In this document: positions 46,261 through 57,420 of the stretch, in pieces | How the letters are laid out: every line of letters starts with the position of its first letter | Position numbering within the stretch: position 1 is the stretch's first letter | Source: Ricinus communis | Lineage: Eukaryota; Streptophyta; Magnoliopsida; Malpighiales; Euphorbiaceae | NCBI RefSeq assembly: GCF_019578655.1 | Contig: NC_063261.1 | Span: 4,534,446 to 4,598,445, forward strand | DNA: 64,000 nt | Direction of reading: 5' to 3' | The notes under the pieces: model-generated | Database searches by the model: none | Told to the model about the DNA's origin: nothing | Seen by the model: only the letters and a program-made list of their open reading frames with translations | Made by a program: the position numbers and the translations under genes

Positions 46261-47782
46261 TGATGAGCATAGTTTTACACATATTTGCTTGCATATTATT
46301 GCGTATGTTCTTAGCAATTATTGTGCTTTTATTCCCAGATCACCCGTGTTTTGTGTTCTTTTGCATTTCAGGAACATTTATAGGACCATCATCGGTGTTT
46401 AAGCAATTATAGATCAATACGTGCGGAAACGGATGAGAATTCATCAAGATCGGACAAGAGCCCGCGTTGCACACATTGAGCACGGCCTGAGTCAAGGCCG
46501 TGCTGACCATCACGGCTTGGACTCTAGCCGTGACCAACCATCGAAACTTGGTCTTCAAAATAATGGTTTGAGCACGGTTTTCGTAGCCACCACGGCCTCC
46601 AGCACGGCCCGTGGTGGCCAGCACGGGGAGCAACACGGTCATAGTGAAACCCTAGTTGGTGAGATCCATAGTTTCAGCACGGCATGGACTCCGGCAGTGC
46701 TGACCAGCACGGCCTTGACCACGGCCGTGCTGAGTTAAATATATAAGAAAAATGAATTTTTCTTAGAAAAGAGAGAGAGGGAAGAGAGGAAAAAGAGTGA
46801 CATAGAGCCTTGGAGGCTGGTTCGATTTTTGTACAGTATTGAGTGCAAGAGAGAGTTGCAGTGAGTAAGAATCCCAGAATCGCAAGGTTCCGAGTGCAAA
46901 ATAGTAGTGGAGCAATTCAAGAGGCAGTTTGGGAGATTAATCAAAGTGTAGGTCCAGATTTGAAGCTATTCATCTAATTCGAGAGAAAATGGTGTACATG
47001 TTTTATTTTCATTATTCTTTCATTGTAATTGATTTCCTAGATTGTTTTAAACATGAACATGTTTAGCTAGACTGATTTAATCCATTGGGATTTCTTTACT
47101 ATGTTGGCTTGATATTATATTGTTGGATTGTTTGGGTTAATTTTGTATTCTTCTTGTTTTCAGTATTAATAAGATTATGCATTATTCATGAGACGTTGTG
47201 AATTGTGATGTTTAGATTGCTTTATGAGATTGAGAAATCCGTTTGGCAATTGAAATTTTGAATAACAAGAACTGGTTAATAATCACTTAGAGATAAGGAT
47301 AATTAACTAGCCGGATTAAGAATTAACAAAGCTTAATAGAGGCGGATTAAAGCTTAATGCTAATTTAAGAATCAATCGTTAGGAAGAGATTCCAACTTTA
47401 GGTTATTAGGTTTAGGAATTCGGTTATCTCGAGAGAGAAACCGAATTCGGTTAAGAATTTGTCCACGGGTAGCATAATTAGACTCACTGATCTTTTATCT
47501 TTTGTTCTGTTGCCAACTAGTTTAGATTCCCTTTGGGTTTGTCTTCTTGTCTTAATTATTTCATTTATCAATTACTCCTGCATCTCCCTCAGAACTTAGC
47601 TTGTAGTTATTAGTTAGTTTAGAATTTATTCATCATCCATTTTAGGTTAATATAACAAAGAACAAAGGAGTAACTCTGGGCTTTCACTTTCCCGAGGAAT
47701 ACGACCTTGATACTCGCCATTAGTGCTAGACTGCATCGATAGGTACACTGCCTTAGATGTAGGTTGCATAAAGAGCCCATCA
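46261..47782 (+). repeat. 3' LTR of element 3
   Basis: 1522 bp from TGATGAGCATAG to GAGCCCATCA. It is nearly the same as the 5' LTR but has one extra 30-bp block in the word array (about 46702-46731) and a few small indels near 47434-47460. It counts 14 CACGG/CCGTG words against 11. Confidence 0.92.
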
Positions 47783-47787
47783 ACATG

Positions 47788-49354
47788 CAATAAACAACAA
47801 AAGTAATAAAAAAAATAAAGTAGAAAAGAAAATCCTAGCTATTACAACCCGCCTACAACTACGATTACAAAACTAGAAAGGCCTAAAACTGTACAGGGGC
47901 CAATAATACATTGAAGTATGCTAAAATGCAAAAAACATAAAGGGTCCAGCATGAAGAGCCGATCGACTGTGCATGAAGATCTGATCGGCTCAATATAGAG
48001 CCGATGGGCTCTATATTGAGTCAATCGGCCCTGAAGTCCAAGGATGGATTCTTGTCGATTTTTCTTTGTTCATCAATTCAATCTCACACTCCAGAGCCAA
48101 TTTCCACATGTATAGGTGTTAAAAATTAATGAGATAAAATATATAAAAAGTAACAAAATAAAGTCACATAAGTCAAAAGAACTAAATTAGTAAAAACCCT
48201 AAAATCTCATAAAATGACAGAAGATTATCAAAGCAAAGAATCATGCTTTATTTAGGCTTAATTACTAAATCATATTAACAAAAGACCTAAGTATTAACCT
48301 TATAACATGTTTTTAATTAAATCTAAAACTCTAATTGGCAAAATATCAGATAAAAAAACTCTAGTTCTTATTATTGTATTCAAAACATATTAACTTGCAT
48401 ATTCATGAAAACCTAATCTAATCATATTTATTAAAGATAAAAACCCTAATCATGTTTCTAAGAGCAAATAATATAAGAAAATAAAAGATAAAAAAGGTAA
48501 TGAAAGAACCAATTTTATGATGAATACAGATGTGTGGTGGAAGAAAACCTCAGATTGTCACCAGGTATATTGGATCTGCGAGCCTCGGGCGATGAGGAAG
48601 CAGTTGAATAAAAAACAGGGTAAGAATCTAGAGCAAGATCTGATTTTGGAAAATCTTCTGTCGATTGAAAAAAAAGTTTCCAAAAATGCTCTTTCTTTAG
48701 TGATTGGTTTCCGAAAATGACTCTTTCTTAAGTGGCTTGAATCTTTGAATATAAACTATGATCGTCAGTGCAATTCTTTCTGTTTTCTTTTTATTTTCTC
48801 TATTTTTCTTCTTTCTCAGTGTTTCTTCTCTCTTAATCACACTTACGATCAAACCTCAATTCTTGCCTCATTGAAACCCTAAACACCTCTTACTATTTAT
48901 AGAGAAAATGTTTCAAAGGAAACTCTAGAGAAAGGGATAAATTTTAGGAAATATTGATAAATATCCCATTTACTTATAATTTAAGTAATTATCGATAAAA
49001 CAATGATTGTCGTCAAGGAAACATTCTAGAATCTGTATTTGGACGTAAAATCATCCGAAAAAATATTGGAGAGTCAAGATCCAATCATTTCTATAAAGAA
49101 CCGAATGGCTTTATCATAGAACCGGTTGGCTCTGTAAAGGAAATTTTGAAATTTACAGTTTAGTCCCTGATTTTATAAAAATTACTATTTTGATGCTCAA
49201 ATTTAATTTTTTTGACAATTAAGTCTAAATTAATTTCAAAAATCTAATTCCAGCTGGGTTCGCGTGATCTTTGCTTTTCGAGATCTAAGCAGTAACTCTC
49301 ATCATAGGGTTTTCTATTTTTCCTTATATCTGAATTTAGAAAAAGGTACTGACA
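47788..49354 (-). repeat. 5' LTR of Tat copy 1, outer segment
   Basis: Continues the LTR from 41512. On the minus strand it starts TGTCAGTACC at 49354. It matches about 59315-60802 of copy 2 along its length. The two segments add up to about 2.26 kb. Words of GAGCCGATCGGCTC type lie at 47950-48032 and 49083-49137. Confidence 0.85.
48893..48902 (-). promoter_or_regulatory. LTR TATA box of Tat copy 1 (minus strand CTATAAATAG)
   Basis: The minus strand reads TCTCTATAAATAGTAAGAGG. It is conserved at 60344-60353 in Tat copy 2, and its orientation agrees with the minus-strand pol genes. Confidence 0.7.
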
Positions 49355-50378
49355 ATTACATTTTTAAATAATATTATTCAATTATTTTAAAATTTTAAAA
49401 TAAATATATAACTTTTAGTTTATTTTTAAAAATATTTTTTGGTAATAATTTTTGAAATATTACAATTAAAAAAAAGATGTGACAAGTCAATTATTGTTAC
49501 TAACATAAAAATAAAAGATTTTGTTGTATTTAGATATCAAATATATGAGAAAATGCACATACATGATATTTTTAATGGTCCTATTAAGTTTTAAGATAAA
49601 ATATTTTTACTGGTTTATAATTATTATTTTTTTAGTTAGCACCATCGATTTTTTATATCATTTTTTTACTATAAAATTTTAAAACTATTATCGAAAAAAG
49701 TTTTTAAATTTAAAAAAATAATATTTTGTTTATAATTTTAAAATAATTAGTCTTTTTAAGAATGTAATTTCAAATTTGAATACAATTTCAAATTCAAAGT
49801 TCAAAATATTTTTAAAGTAATGAGAACTTTTAATTATAAACAGTAACATTTTCCTCATGTCAAACCTTTTTCTCAATTTCAAACAGAAAATAAAAGAGTA
49901 AAAGTTAGAATTCCCTTTTATTTCTTTTATTTTTCTCCCTTTCAAAACATGGAAAGTTTACCTCCTTGCTCTTTTTCATATTTTTCTTCCTCTCTTATTT
50001 TCCTCCTCCCAAACATGGAGTTATAGCATTAAGGGTCCCACCGCCTCTCAATTGCTCTATAGAAAAGAAGGATAAAGCATTTTCTAGAGAAATCAAATCA
50101 TATATAAGAAAGGACAAATGAATGTGAATTCACAGTGTTTCACAAGAAACTCATAGCACTTGTCAATTTTATGCCACTCAAAAATATATAAATAAATAAA
50201 TTCTTCCATTCAAATCAATGGACTTCTGTGTGCAAAGGGGTCACGGGTGAGCCTGGCAAAAGTACGTTACGTTTACATTTTTTGAAACTATCAATTCAAT
50301 GATTTTTTTTCAAAGAGAACTCAATGATTTATGAAATTACCTGTTCTTAATTTTTGTCCACGTGATGGTATATAATAC
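49355..50378. other. AT-rich non-coding DNA
   Basis: Very AT-rich flank outside the Tat 5' LTR. No gene, RNA or repeat partner in the window was recognised. Confidence 0.55.
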
Positions 50379-50507
50379 TGTTTTCTAATTTTGAAATATT
50401 AAAAATTATTTAATAAAAATATGTTTTCTAATTTTGAAATATTAAAAATTATTTAATAAAAATATGTTTTCTAATTTTGAAATATTAAAAATTATTTAAT
50501 AAAAATA
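50379..50507 (+). repeat. Three perfect 43-bp tandem repeats
   Basis: The unit starts TGTTTTCTAATTTTGAAATA and ends TTTAATAAAAATA; it repeats at 50379, 50422 and 50465 with no difference by eye. Units end at 50507. Confidence 0.93.
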
Positions 50508-51013
50508 TTTTATATAATACGAGATAGATGAAAATTGAAATAAATAATAAGGAATTTTTTTATTAAAACTAAATAAGATTAAATTTCATTAATATCCTGC
50601 TTTAAAAAAATTACAAAAACGTTAGGGAGGGACAGCAACCCAAAAAAGAGGAATATTGTGATCTATAAGTGACATTTTTTTACTCAATTTGTCATTCTTT
50701 TACTCAGTTTATCGGGAAATAAAGACAGTTTGTTAGTTATACAATGAATTAGTGTTTCAAAATTCAGTAAAACAACTAGTAAGGTTGTTATGGCCCTATG
50801 ATCGGTTCTGTTTTGAAATTGAGTAGGTGCCGGGTCTGCCTTGGAGAGGCTGATTCCCAATGGATAAAGGTTCAATTTGCCACTCAATTTATACGAAGTA
50901 TAATATATTTAATTTAAATTTTTAGTAACTAGCGTTCTAAATTTATATTTAAAAATTAAATACATCAAATTTAAATCTTTTTAACAAATAACTTTCTAAG
51001 TTTGTATTCATGG
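50508..51013. other. AT-rich DNA with a partial copy of the inverted-repeat arm
   Basis: No gene. The stretch 50872-51010 (CAATTTGCC..ATATATTTAATTTAAATTTT..) is a diverged extra copy of the arm sequence at about 51088-51150, so the inverted-repeat element may extend or be partly duplicated to the left. Confidence 0.5.
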
Positions 51014-51710
51014 TCAAACCTTCAAATCGGTGTTGGATGATGCTTGACATAAAACCAATTGGAAATCAGACAGAATGGTCAATTTGCCTCATAAACTTAC
51101 GTGTAAAGGTCAAATATATCTAATTTAAATTTTTTCAGCAAATAACCCTCTAAATTTCTATCAATGATCAAATACATTCAATTTAAACTTTTCAGTAAAT
51201 AGTCTCTTGAATTTGTGTCCAAGGGTCAATACACTCAAATTAAACTTTTTTTAAAAAGTAAAATAACATTAAATTTTTAGGTTTTAATTGAATTATAAAA
51301 ATTAAAAAATATATTAATTTCATTAATTTACTAATATAATATCTAGTGACGCATTATACAAGAGCGTATTTAAAAAGATCTAAAATTCGGGAGATTATTA
51401 ATAAAGTAAATATTATTTTTAATTCTTAAAATTCAATTAAAAACTAACAATTTAATATTATTTCACATTTTTAAAAAAGTTTAAATTGAGTGTATTGACC
51501 CTTGGACACAAATTCAAGAGGCTATTTACTGAAAAATTTAAATTGGATGTATTTGATCATTTATAAAAATTTAGAGGACTATTTGCTGAAAAAATTTAAA
51601 TTAGATACTTTTGACCTTTACACATAAGTTTATAAGGCAAATTGACCTTTCTGTCTGATTTCCAATTGGTCTTATGTCAAGCATCATCCAACACCGATTT
51701 GAAGGTTTGA
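51014..51710. repeat. Large inverted repeat (foldback/MITE-like element)
   Basis: Left arm from 51014 (TCAAACCTTCAAATCGGTGT) to about 51300; right arm from about 51420 to 51710 (ACACCGATTTGAAGGTTTGA), its reverse complement over roughly 290 bp, with a spacer of about 110 bp. Inside each arm a unit of about 60 bp (GGTCAAATATATCTAATTTA..CTCTAAATTT) recurs two to three times. No coding sequence. I saw no clear TSD. Confidence 0.85.
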
Positions 51711-53362
51711 AGAGGAGAAGTCATATGACCATTCTATGGAACAATAGAGAATAAGTAGGCGTAAAGCTACTGAAACTTGTAACAAGTGAACTCAATAATT
51801 CACATTATATCCAATATAACTCGTAATCATTCTTAAGTTAGATTCTTAAGTTAGATGTCAAACTAAATACTAAGAGATAACATTTAGTCAACATTCACAA
51901 TCTATCATATACTTATTACCATATTGATCAAATATAATATAAAATTCAAACACAAACTATGATACTTCGTAGAAGTCAAACACAATAAGTACAAGAAATA
52001 AAATTACACTAGAGTCTTGAAGATTGAGGAATTATGGCTATCAAAAAGTGGATGTTGTAAAGATCATAAATACCACTAGAAAAATTAATTTGAGACTATC
52101 AGTCTTGAAAATAAATTATTATCATATAATTTAATACAAATTAAGAAAAATATTCAAACATGCAATATATATATAACTAATAATAACATGCATCATAAAA
52201 ATATCACAATTTTAAATAAATGGGAGGAGATTTCATAGTAAAACTCTAGTATAAGCATCAATTTTTTGGATCTAGATATTAAGAGAATTACGGAAAATTT
52301 GATGATGAAAATCTTTGTTCCTATCGATTCTTAAAGAGTTGAGGAAAGTCAATATCTCAATTAAGGTTACGAGTGATTGAGTCAAAACCTTGTTTTTTGA
52401 AATAAGAAAGACCAAAATTGGACTAAAATGACTAGAATAGTCAGTTATTAAATGGATATCTATTTAATAATTATCCAAATTATTTTAATTTATTTGTATT
52501 TATTGATTTGAAAAGATTTTGATAAAATTCTTATAATTATTAATAATTTTTAAAAATTATCAATAATTAAAGGACCGATAATTCTGGCCTCTAGAGTTTC
52601 CTTCACCTTCTATATAATAGAAAAGGAAATCCTAAGTCAGAATGTTCACAATTTTCAACAAGAGAATGACTGGTAAGTTTTGGTAAATGTAATGTGATTT
52701 AGAAAAGCAAACATTAACCCACTAAACACTATGGATCCTTAACTAATCTTTAGATCAACCTCTTCCTCCACTCCCCCGAGACTCAAGGATGTGCATAATA
52801 TGGTGACAACCTGAGGGTTCCCTAAAACTCAATCATCTCATCATCTGTTCCTTTTCTCCTTTTCTTCGATTGTTTATTCTTAGTGACATATTTAGGGTTT
52901 TAATGTTAAAAATTTGAATTTGATGTTTGCATGAAACTTATTTACAATAGATCTGCATGTTTAGCATTTTGAATCAGATAACCTATGCTATAAGTGATAG
53001 ATTTGTATGCTAGGATGAGTTATCTAATGATTGCCATATTTAAGATAAAGAGACTTAAAGTTGTCGTTCAGTACAAATATGTTTTTAGGAAAGTTGTTAT
53101 TATCTTATGAATCTGGCAATCTTTGCTCAATTGCCAATATGATTAGAGTTTATTAGATTTTCTTTATTTTTTTATTCCTTATGAATAATAGTTGATTTTA
53201 AGCATGTTAATCCTTGATTTTTGTATCGGTTTGTCTTTATGCTTAAAATCACAGCAGCTTCACCTAAAAATGTCTACTTTCACATGTTTAGACCCGAATC
53301 CCCCATTTTATCATATGTTTATTTATTTTATCTATTTTTACGTCTTTCTAATTGATTTTTGT
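51711..53362. other. AT-rich non-coding DNA
   Basis: No protein motif on either strand. The segment up to the chromovirus LTR contains nothing I can name. Confidence 0.5.
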
Positions 53363-54273
53363 TGATATGGACCAACCACAATCATATGGATTTCATGAAG
53401 ATGGACTTGATGAAGATGAGCAAGAGAATCGAGGAGTTCGTCTAAGGCTTCAAGCCCAAGATCAAAAGTCAAGCTATTGAGGCCAAAGATCCAATACAAT
53501 TGCCTCAAGGCCTAATAACTAGATCAATATCCAAGAAGTATCAACAAGTCTTAATTCAATATATGCAAGACCTTGTGAATTCTGCCCAAGAGAAATTACA
53601 AGGAGTTCAAGTAAAGGCCCAACTCAACTTAATATACTATAAGTCCAAGTGTTTAATGGGCTTACTTAGTCTCTTATTTAGGCTCAAGAAGACCAAAAAT
53701 ACTGATTTGGAGTGTATGAAGACTTTAGGTCTAACTTAGCTTATGTTTGAAGGCCCATATGCATGACTTAAGTAAATTAGTATTTCTTTACTTAAGTTGG
53801 GTGGCTACAAATGTTATTTGCCCTAGCTAGGACTTTGTTTTACTTACCTCTTTTTATTAGGAAGGTTATCTTTATCCTAAATGAGATATAAATCTTTATT
53901 AGTTAAGATTTCAGGTTTTCTAAAGCCTATATAAGGCTAGTACGAATTTTGATGTATGAAATTAAGTTGAATTTGAATGATAATTGGTCATTAAACCTAA
54001 AAGCTATTTTGCTTTTGTCTTTATGTTCTTGTACAGAATGCATGCTTAAGAAACATTCAAGTAGACTGATCATCTTCTTGTGGAGTATTTCAAAAATTGG
54101 GATTTAGGAACAAGTTTTCTAAATTCTAATTCTTGATCATCTTGCTAAGTAATCTGTTTTCTAACTTTTCTTAGGGGTTGAACCAAATTGGTTCTTGAGA
54201 TTTTCATGTTAATATGTTAGGGGTCCGCAATTCAAAAGGGGTTTTCAAGCTTATTCATAGAGGTTCCATATCA
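53363..54273 (+). repeat. 5' LTR of the chromovirus
   Basis: 911 bp with perfect 8-bp inverted termini TGATATGG..CCATATCA. TATA-like CCTATATAAGG at about 53926-53936. Unlike the other LTRs in the window it shows no GC-rich word array. Confidence 0.82.
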
Positions 54274-54275
54274 TT

Positions 54276-54288
54276 TGGTATCAAAACT
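54276..54288 (+). other. Primer-binding site, initiator-tRNA-Met type
   Basis: TGGTATCAAAACT two bases after the LTR end, close to the iMet consensus TGGTATCAGAGCT. Confidence 0.75.
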
Positions 54289-54632
54289 TTAGCTCTAGAT
54301 TAGTTTTTATCCTTTCATTTTTTCAATATTAAATTGTTATTTCTTATTTATTTGTTCTTTCTTGTTTCTGTCTGTTTGCTTCAAACTTGTTTTTACAATT
54401 TCAGTTTCGGAACTTACACATAACAAGTTATTTCAATTATTTTAAAGTGTGATTCATTTAAGAACATAAAAGAATTAGCTAGAGTGGTGTGAGGAAAATT
54501 GAGAGAACATTAATTTTGAGTACACATGAGTGACCAATCCTATCAATTAAGTGAAAACATCTAAGGGAGTGCTTATGAAGCTCTCAATCTACATTTTTTT
54601 TCTTTTCTTGTTACTAACTTTTCTTTGCAGCA

Positions 54633-55780
54633 ATGTCAAACCAAAGTGGAGACAATAAAACCATTCATGTTAATGATGCTAGACTACATGAGGCACAACA
54701 TGGAGAGTTCATCCGACTCTATAGGAATATAGAGGGTATAAGGGAAGTCTTAGAGCACATGAATGTAAGATTACAAGCTATTGAAAAAGCTACACTAAAT
54801 CTCAATGAGGGACAACGAGGGGGTAGAAACTGAATACCTTAAGTTGATAATGTGGGAGATGAAGACATGAAATACAATGAAGGTGATGATGCTTCCATGG
54901 TTAGAATCGGTGTACTTATTAGAGGTGGATGTAGAGGAGGCTGTGGATTAGGAAGGGAAAAAGGGAGAATGCAAGATAATCAACCTGAGGATTTTGTAGA
55001 TAGGAATTTGAGGAGCATTAAACTTAAGATACCTTATTTTTAAGGTAAATCAAATCCAGAGGTTTATTTACAATGGAAAAAGAAAGTCGTACTCATATTT
55101 GATTGTCATCAATTTAGTGAGGAGAAGAAGGTTAAGCTAGCGGTTACCCAATTTTTAGATTATGCCATAGCTTGGAGGGATTAAGTGGTGACTACTAGGG
55201 GGAGAAATTTAGAGTACCCTATTGATACTTCATATGACCTTAAAACACTCACGAGGAAAAGGTTTTTACCTAAGCATTACCAAAGGGAGCTTGTTCAAAG
55301 ACTTCAAGTTCTCAAACAAGGTAGTAAGGGTGTTGAGACTCCTACAAGGAAATGGAGATGATAATAACGAGAGCCAAGATAGATGAGGACATGGAGGCTA
55401 TCATGGCATGTTCCTTGGCTGGTTTGAATAAAGAGATAGCTGATCGAGTGGATTTGCAACCTTATGTGGAGTTAGAGGAGATAGTACATATTGCCATTAA
55501 AGTGGAAAAATAACTCTAGGGAAGAAGGGTGGCAAGGTATGTTCTTAAACCTTATTCCAACTTAAATTCTTCTTAGAAAAGGGATAGGAAGAGTGATTTC
55601 AAGAGTGAAAATAAGACTGCCCATGGTGTTGCAAAAGGCAAGGTAGATTCGGTTTCTAAAGAGAAATCTAAGACCGAAGAGCCTAAAGAGAGAAATAGGG
55701 ACATTAAGTGTTGGAAGTGTCAAGGAGTAGGTCATATTAGTAAGGAGTGCCCTAATAGGAGGACTATGATCATATGAAAT
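54633..55780 (+). pseudogene. Chromovirus gag with zinc knuckle
   Basis: ATG at 54633 opens MSNQSGDNKTIHVNDARLHE with a predicted coil (EVLEHMNVRLQAIEKATLNL). A stop at about 54831 and a second frame follow (RSIKLKIPYF, stop, GKSNPEVYLQWKKKVVLIFD), the 'K.KIP.F.G..dpe.YleWe.kve.iF' box of chromovirus gag. Next come LKTLTRKRFLPKHYQRELVQ and finally CWKCQGVGHISKECPNRR (about 55707-55760), a CX2CX4HX4C knuckle. Several stops; inactive. Confidence 0.83.
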
Positions 55781-55939
55781 GGTGAGGTAGTGACGGATAA
55801 TGAAGAGGGTGACAATGAGAGTAATAGTGTGAATGAGATGCCCGAATTAGAAAGTGGTAATGAGAGGAATGCTAAGGAACCAATTAGGGGTGATTTGTTG
55901 ATTACAAGGTGTGCCCTTAATACTCAATTAAAGAAGGAT

Positions 55940-56360
55940 TGCCATGAGGAGCAATGAGACAACTTGTTCCATACAAGGTGTCATGTTCAAGGAAAGACAT
56001 GTAGTGTAATTTTTGATAGTAGAATTTGAACCAATATGGTGAGCATGTTCTTGATTGATAGATTAGGGTTGTTTAATATACCACACCCGTGATCATACAA
56101 ACTTCAGTGGCTTAATGGTTGTGGTAAGGTCAAGGTAAATAAGCAATCTATTATTTCATTTACAATTGGTAAATATCATGATGAAGTATTGTGTGATGTG
56201 GTCCCTATGCATGCGAGGGATATTTTGCTTAGAAGATCGTGGCAGTTTGATAGGCGAGCTATAGATGATGTTGTGCTAACTTGGTTAAATCAATCCGTAG
56301 GAGCTACTATTGATTCCGACTTGGGATTCTTAGAGCTCCAAAGAAAGGTCAAAGAAGGCT
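55940..56360 (+). pseudogene. Chromovirus protease
   Basis: Reads FHTRCHVQGKTCSVIFDS, an in-frame stop, TNMVSMFLIDRLGL, YKLQWLNGCGKVKVNKQ, then YHDEVLCDVVPMHARDILLR and WQFDRRAIDD. These match the 'T.C.v..kvCs.IiDgGSctNvas' and 'hiLLGRPWQfDr' boxes, but the catalytic DGGS is DSRI-stop and LLGRPW reads LLRRSW. Confidence 0.8.
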
Positions 56361-56606
56361 AAGGGAGGGATTCGTAGTCATCTAGTTGCAATAAGTATTC
56401 ATTTACCAAGGATGGACAAAAGACCATATTAACACCACTTTCCTCAAAGGAAGTATATAAAGCCCAATGTAAGATGGAAAAGATGAGAGTGGAGGTCGAG
56501 AGAAGAAAAAGAGAGTATAAAGAGTGTTTTAGAGAGTGAAAATAAAAAGGATGGAGAGTAAAAAAAAGTAGTAAAGAATCGGCCTAGAGAGAAAAGTGAA
56601 AAGAAT

Positions 56607-57420
56607 TTGAGTTTAATAGCTAGAACAAGTAAGGTTAGGCAAGCTTTATATTCTAATCAACCTATATTTGTACTTTTGTACAAAGGGGCTTATTTTGCCA
56701 GTAACAACCTTAATCCATCTTTGCCTAGTGTGTTTGTTGAACTTTTGCAGGAATTTGAAGAGATGTTTTCAGAGAAGATGCCAAGTGGTTTACCACCAAT
56801 TATAGGCATAGAACACCATATAAACTTTATTCTAGAGGCTGCCATACCTAATAGACCAGCTTATAGGACTGATCCAAGTGAGACTAAAGAGATCCAAAGA
56901 CAAGTGGAGGAGTTACTAGCTAAGGGGTATGTAAGAGAAAGTTTGGATCCTTGTTCCCTACTTGTTATTCTTGTGCCAAAGAAAGATGGATCATGGAGGA
57001 TGTGTATAGATTGTAAAGCCATCAACAAGATCACTATAAAGTATCGTCATTTTATTCCTAGATTAAATGATATGCTTGATGAATTGTATGGTTCTTGTTT
57101 GTTTACTAAGGTTGACTTGAAATCTGGCTATTATCAAATTTGCATGAATTTTGGGGATGAATGGAGAACAACATTTAAGACTAAATATGGCTTGTTATGC
57201 CTTTTTGTCTTACTAATGCACCTAGTACTTTCATGAAATTGATGAATCATGTTTTGTACGAATACTTAAGTAAATTTTTAGTTGTTTATTTTAATGAACA
57301 TGTTATGCATGTGCGTTTCATTTTAGGTATACTTAGGAAAAAAAGTTGTATGCTAACCTTAAAAAGTATAGTTTTTGCATGAAATATGTTATCTTTTTAG
57401 GTTTTGTAGTATCTAGTCAA
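56607..57420 (+). pseudogene. Chromovirus reverse transcriptase
   Basis: Open from 56607 to 57236: FEEMFSEKMPSGLPPIIGIE, AAIPNRPAYRTDPSETKEIQ, VEELLAKGYVRESLDPCS, VPKKDGSWRMCIDCKAINKI, PRLNDMLDELYGS and FTKVDLKSGYYQI (first catalytic Asp kept). Then a frameshift before the 'LPFGLTNAPSTFM' box, which continues as FCLTNAPSTFMKLMNHV (57201-57251). The YFDD catalytic box reads YFNEH, so both Asp residues are changed. The closest remembered relatives are Tekay/Reina chromovirus pol proteins. Confidence 0.9.

Larger units (their letters stand above)
41513..47782 (+). mobile_element. Athila-like element 3, complete non-autonomous copy with ACATG duplication
   Basis: 6270 bp with two LTRs (41513-43001 and 46261-47782), an intact tRNA-Asp-type primer-binding site, a polypurine tract and a perfect TSD ACATG (41508-41512 and 47783-47787). 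The sequence outside the TSDs joins into an uninterrupted Tat LTR, as copy 2 at about 59300-59320 shows. The internal 3.26 kb holds only gag, a trace of the RT lead-in and the post-pol region. The LTRs look very similar, so it is the youngest insertion here. Confidence 0.92.
28490..49354 (-). mobile_element. Tat-lineage Ty3/gypsy element copy 1, with two nested insertions
   Basis: Minus strand, right to left: 5' LTR (49354-40817, split by Athila-like element 3), primer-binding site, leader, gag, protease, RT, RNase H, a second archaeal-type RNase H, integrase (stop at 32664-32662), antisense PMD gene, and only the inner roughly 100 bp of the 3' LTR (28595-28490). Two RNase H domains and a large pol-to-LTR gap mark the Tat group. 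Without the nested insertions it is about 13.8 kb. The sequence next to the outer 5' LTR end (49355) is ATTAC..; no TSD can be tested because the 3' LTR is truncated. Confidence 0.82.
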
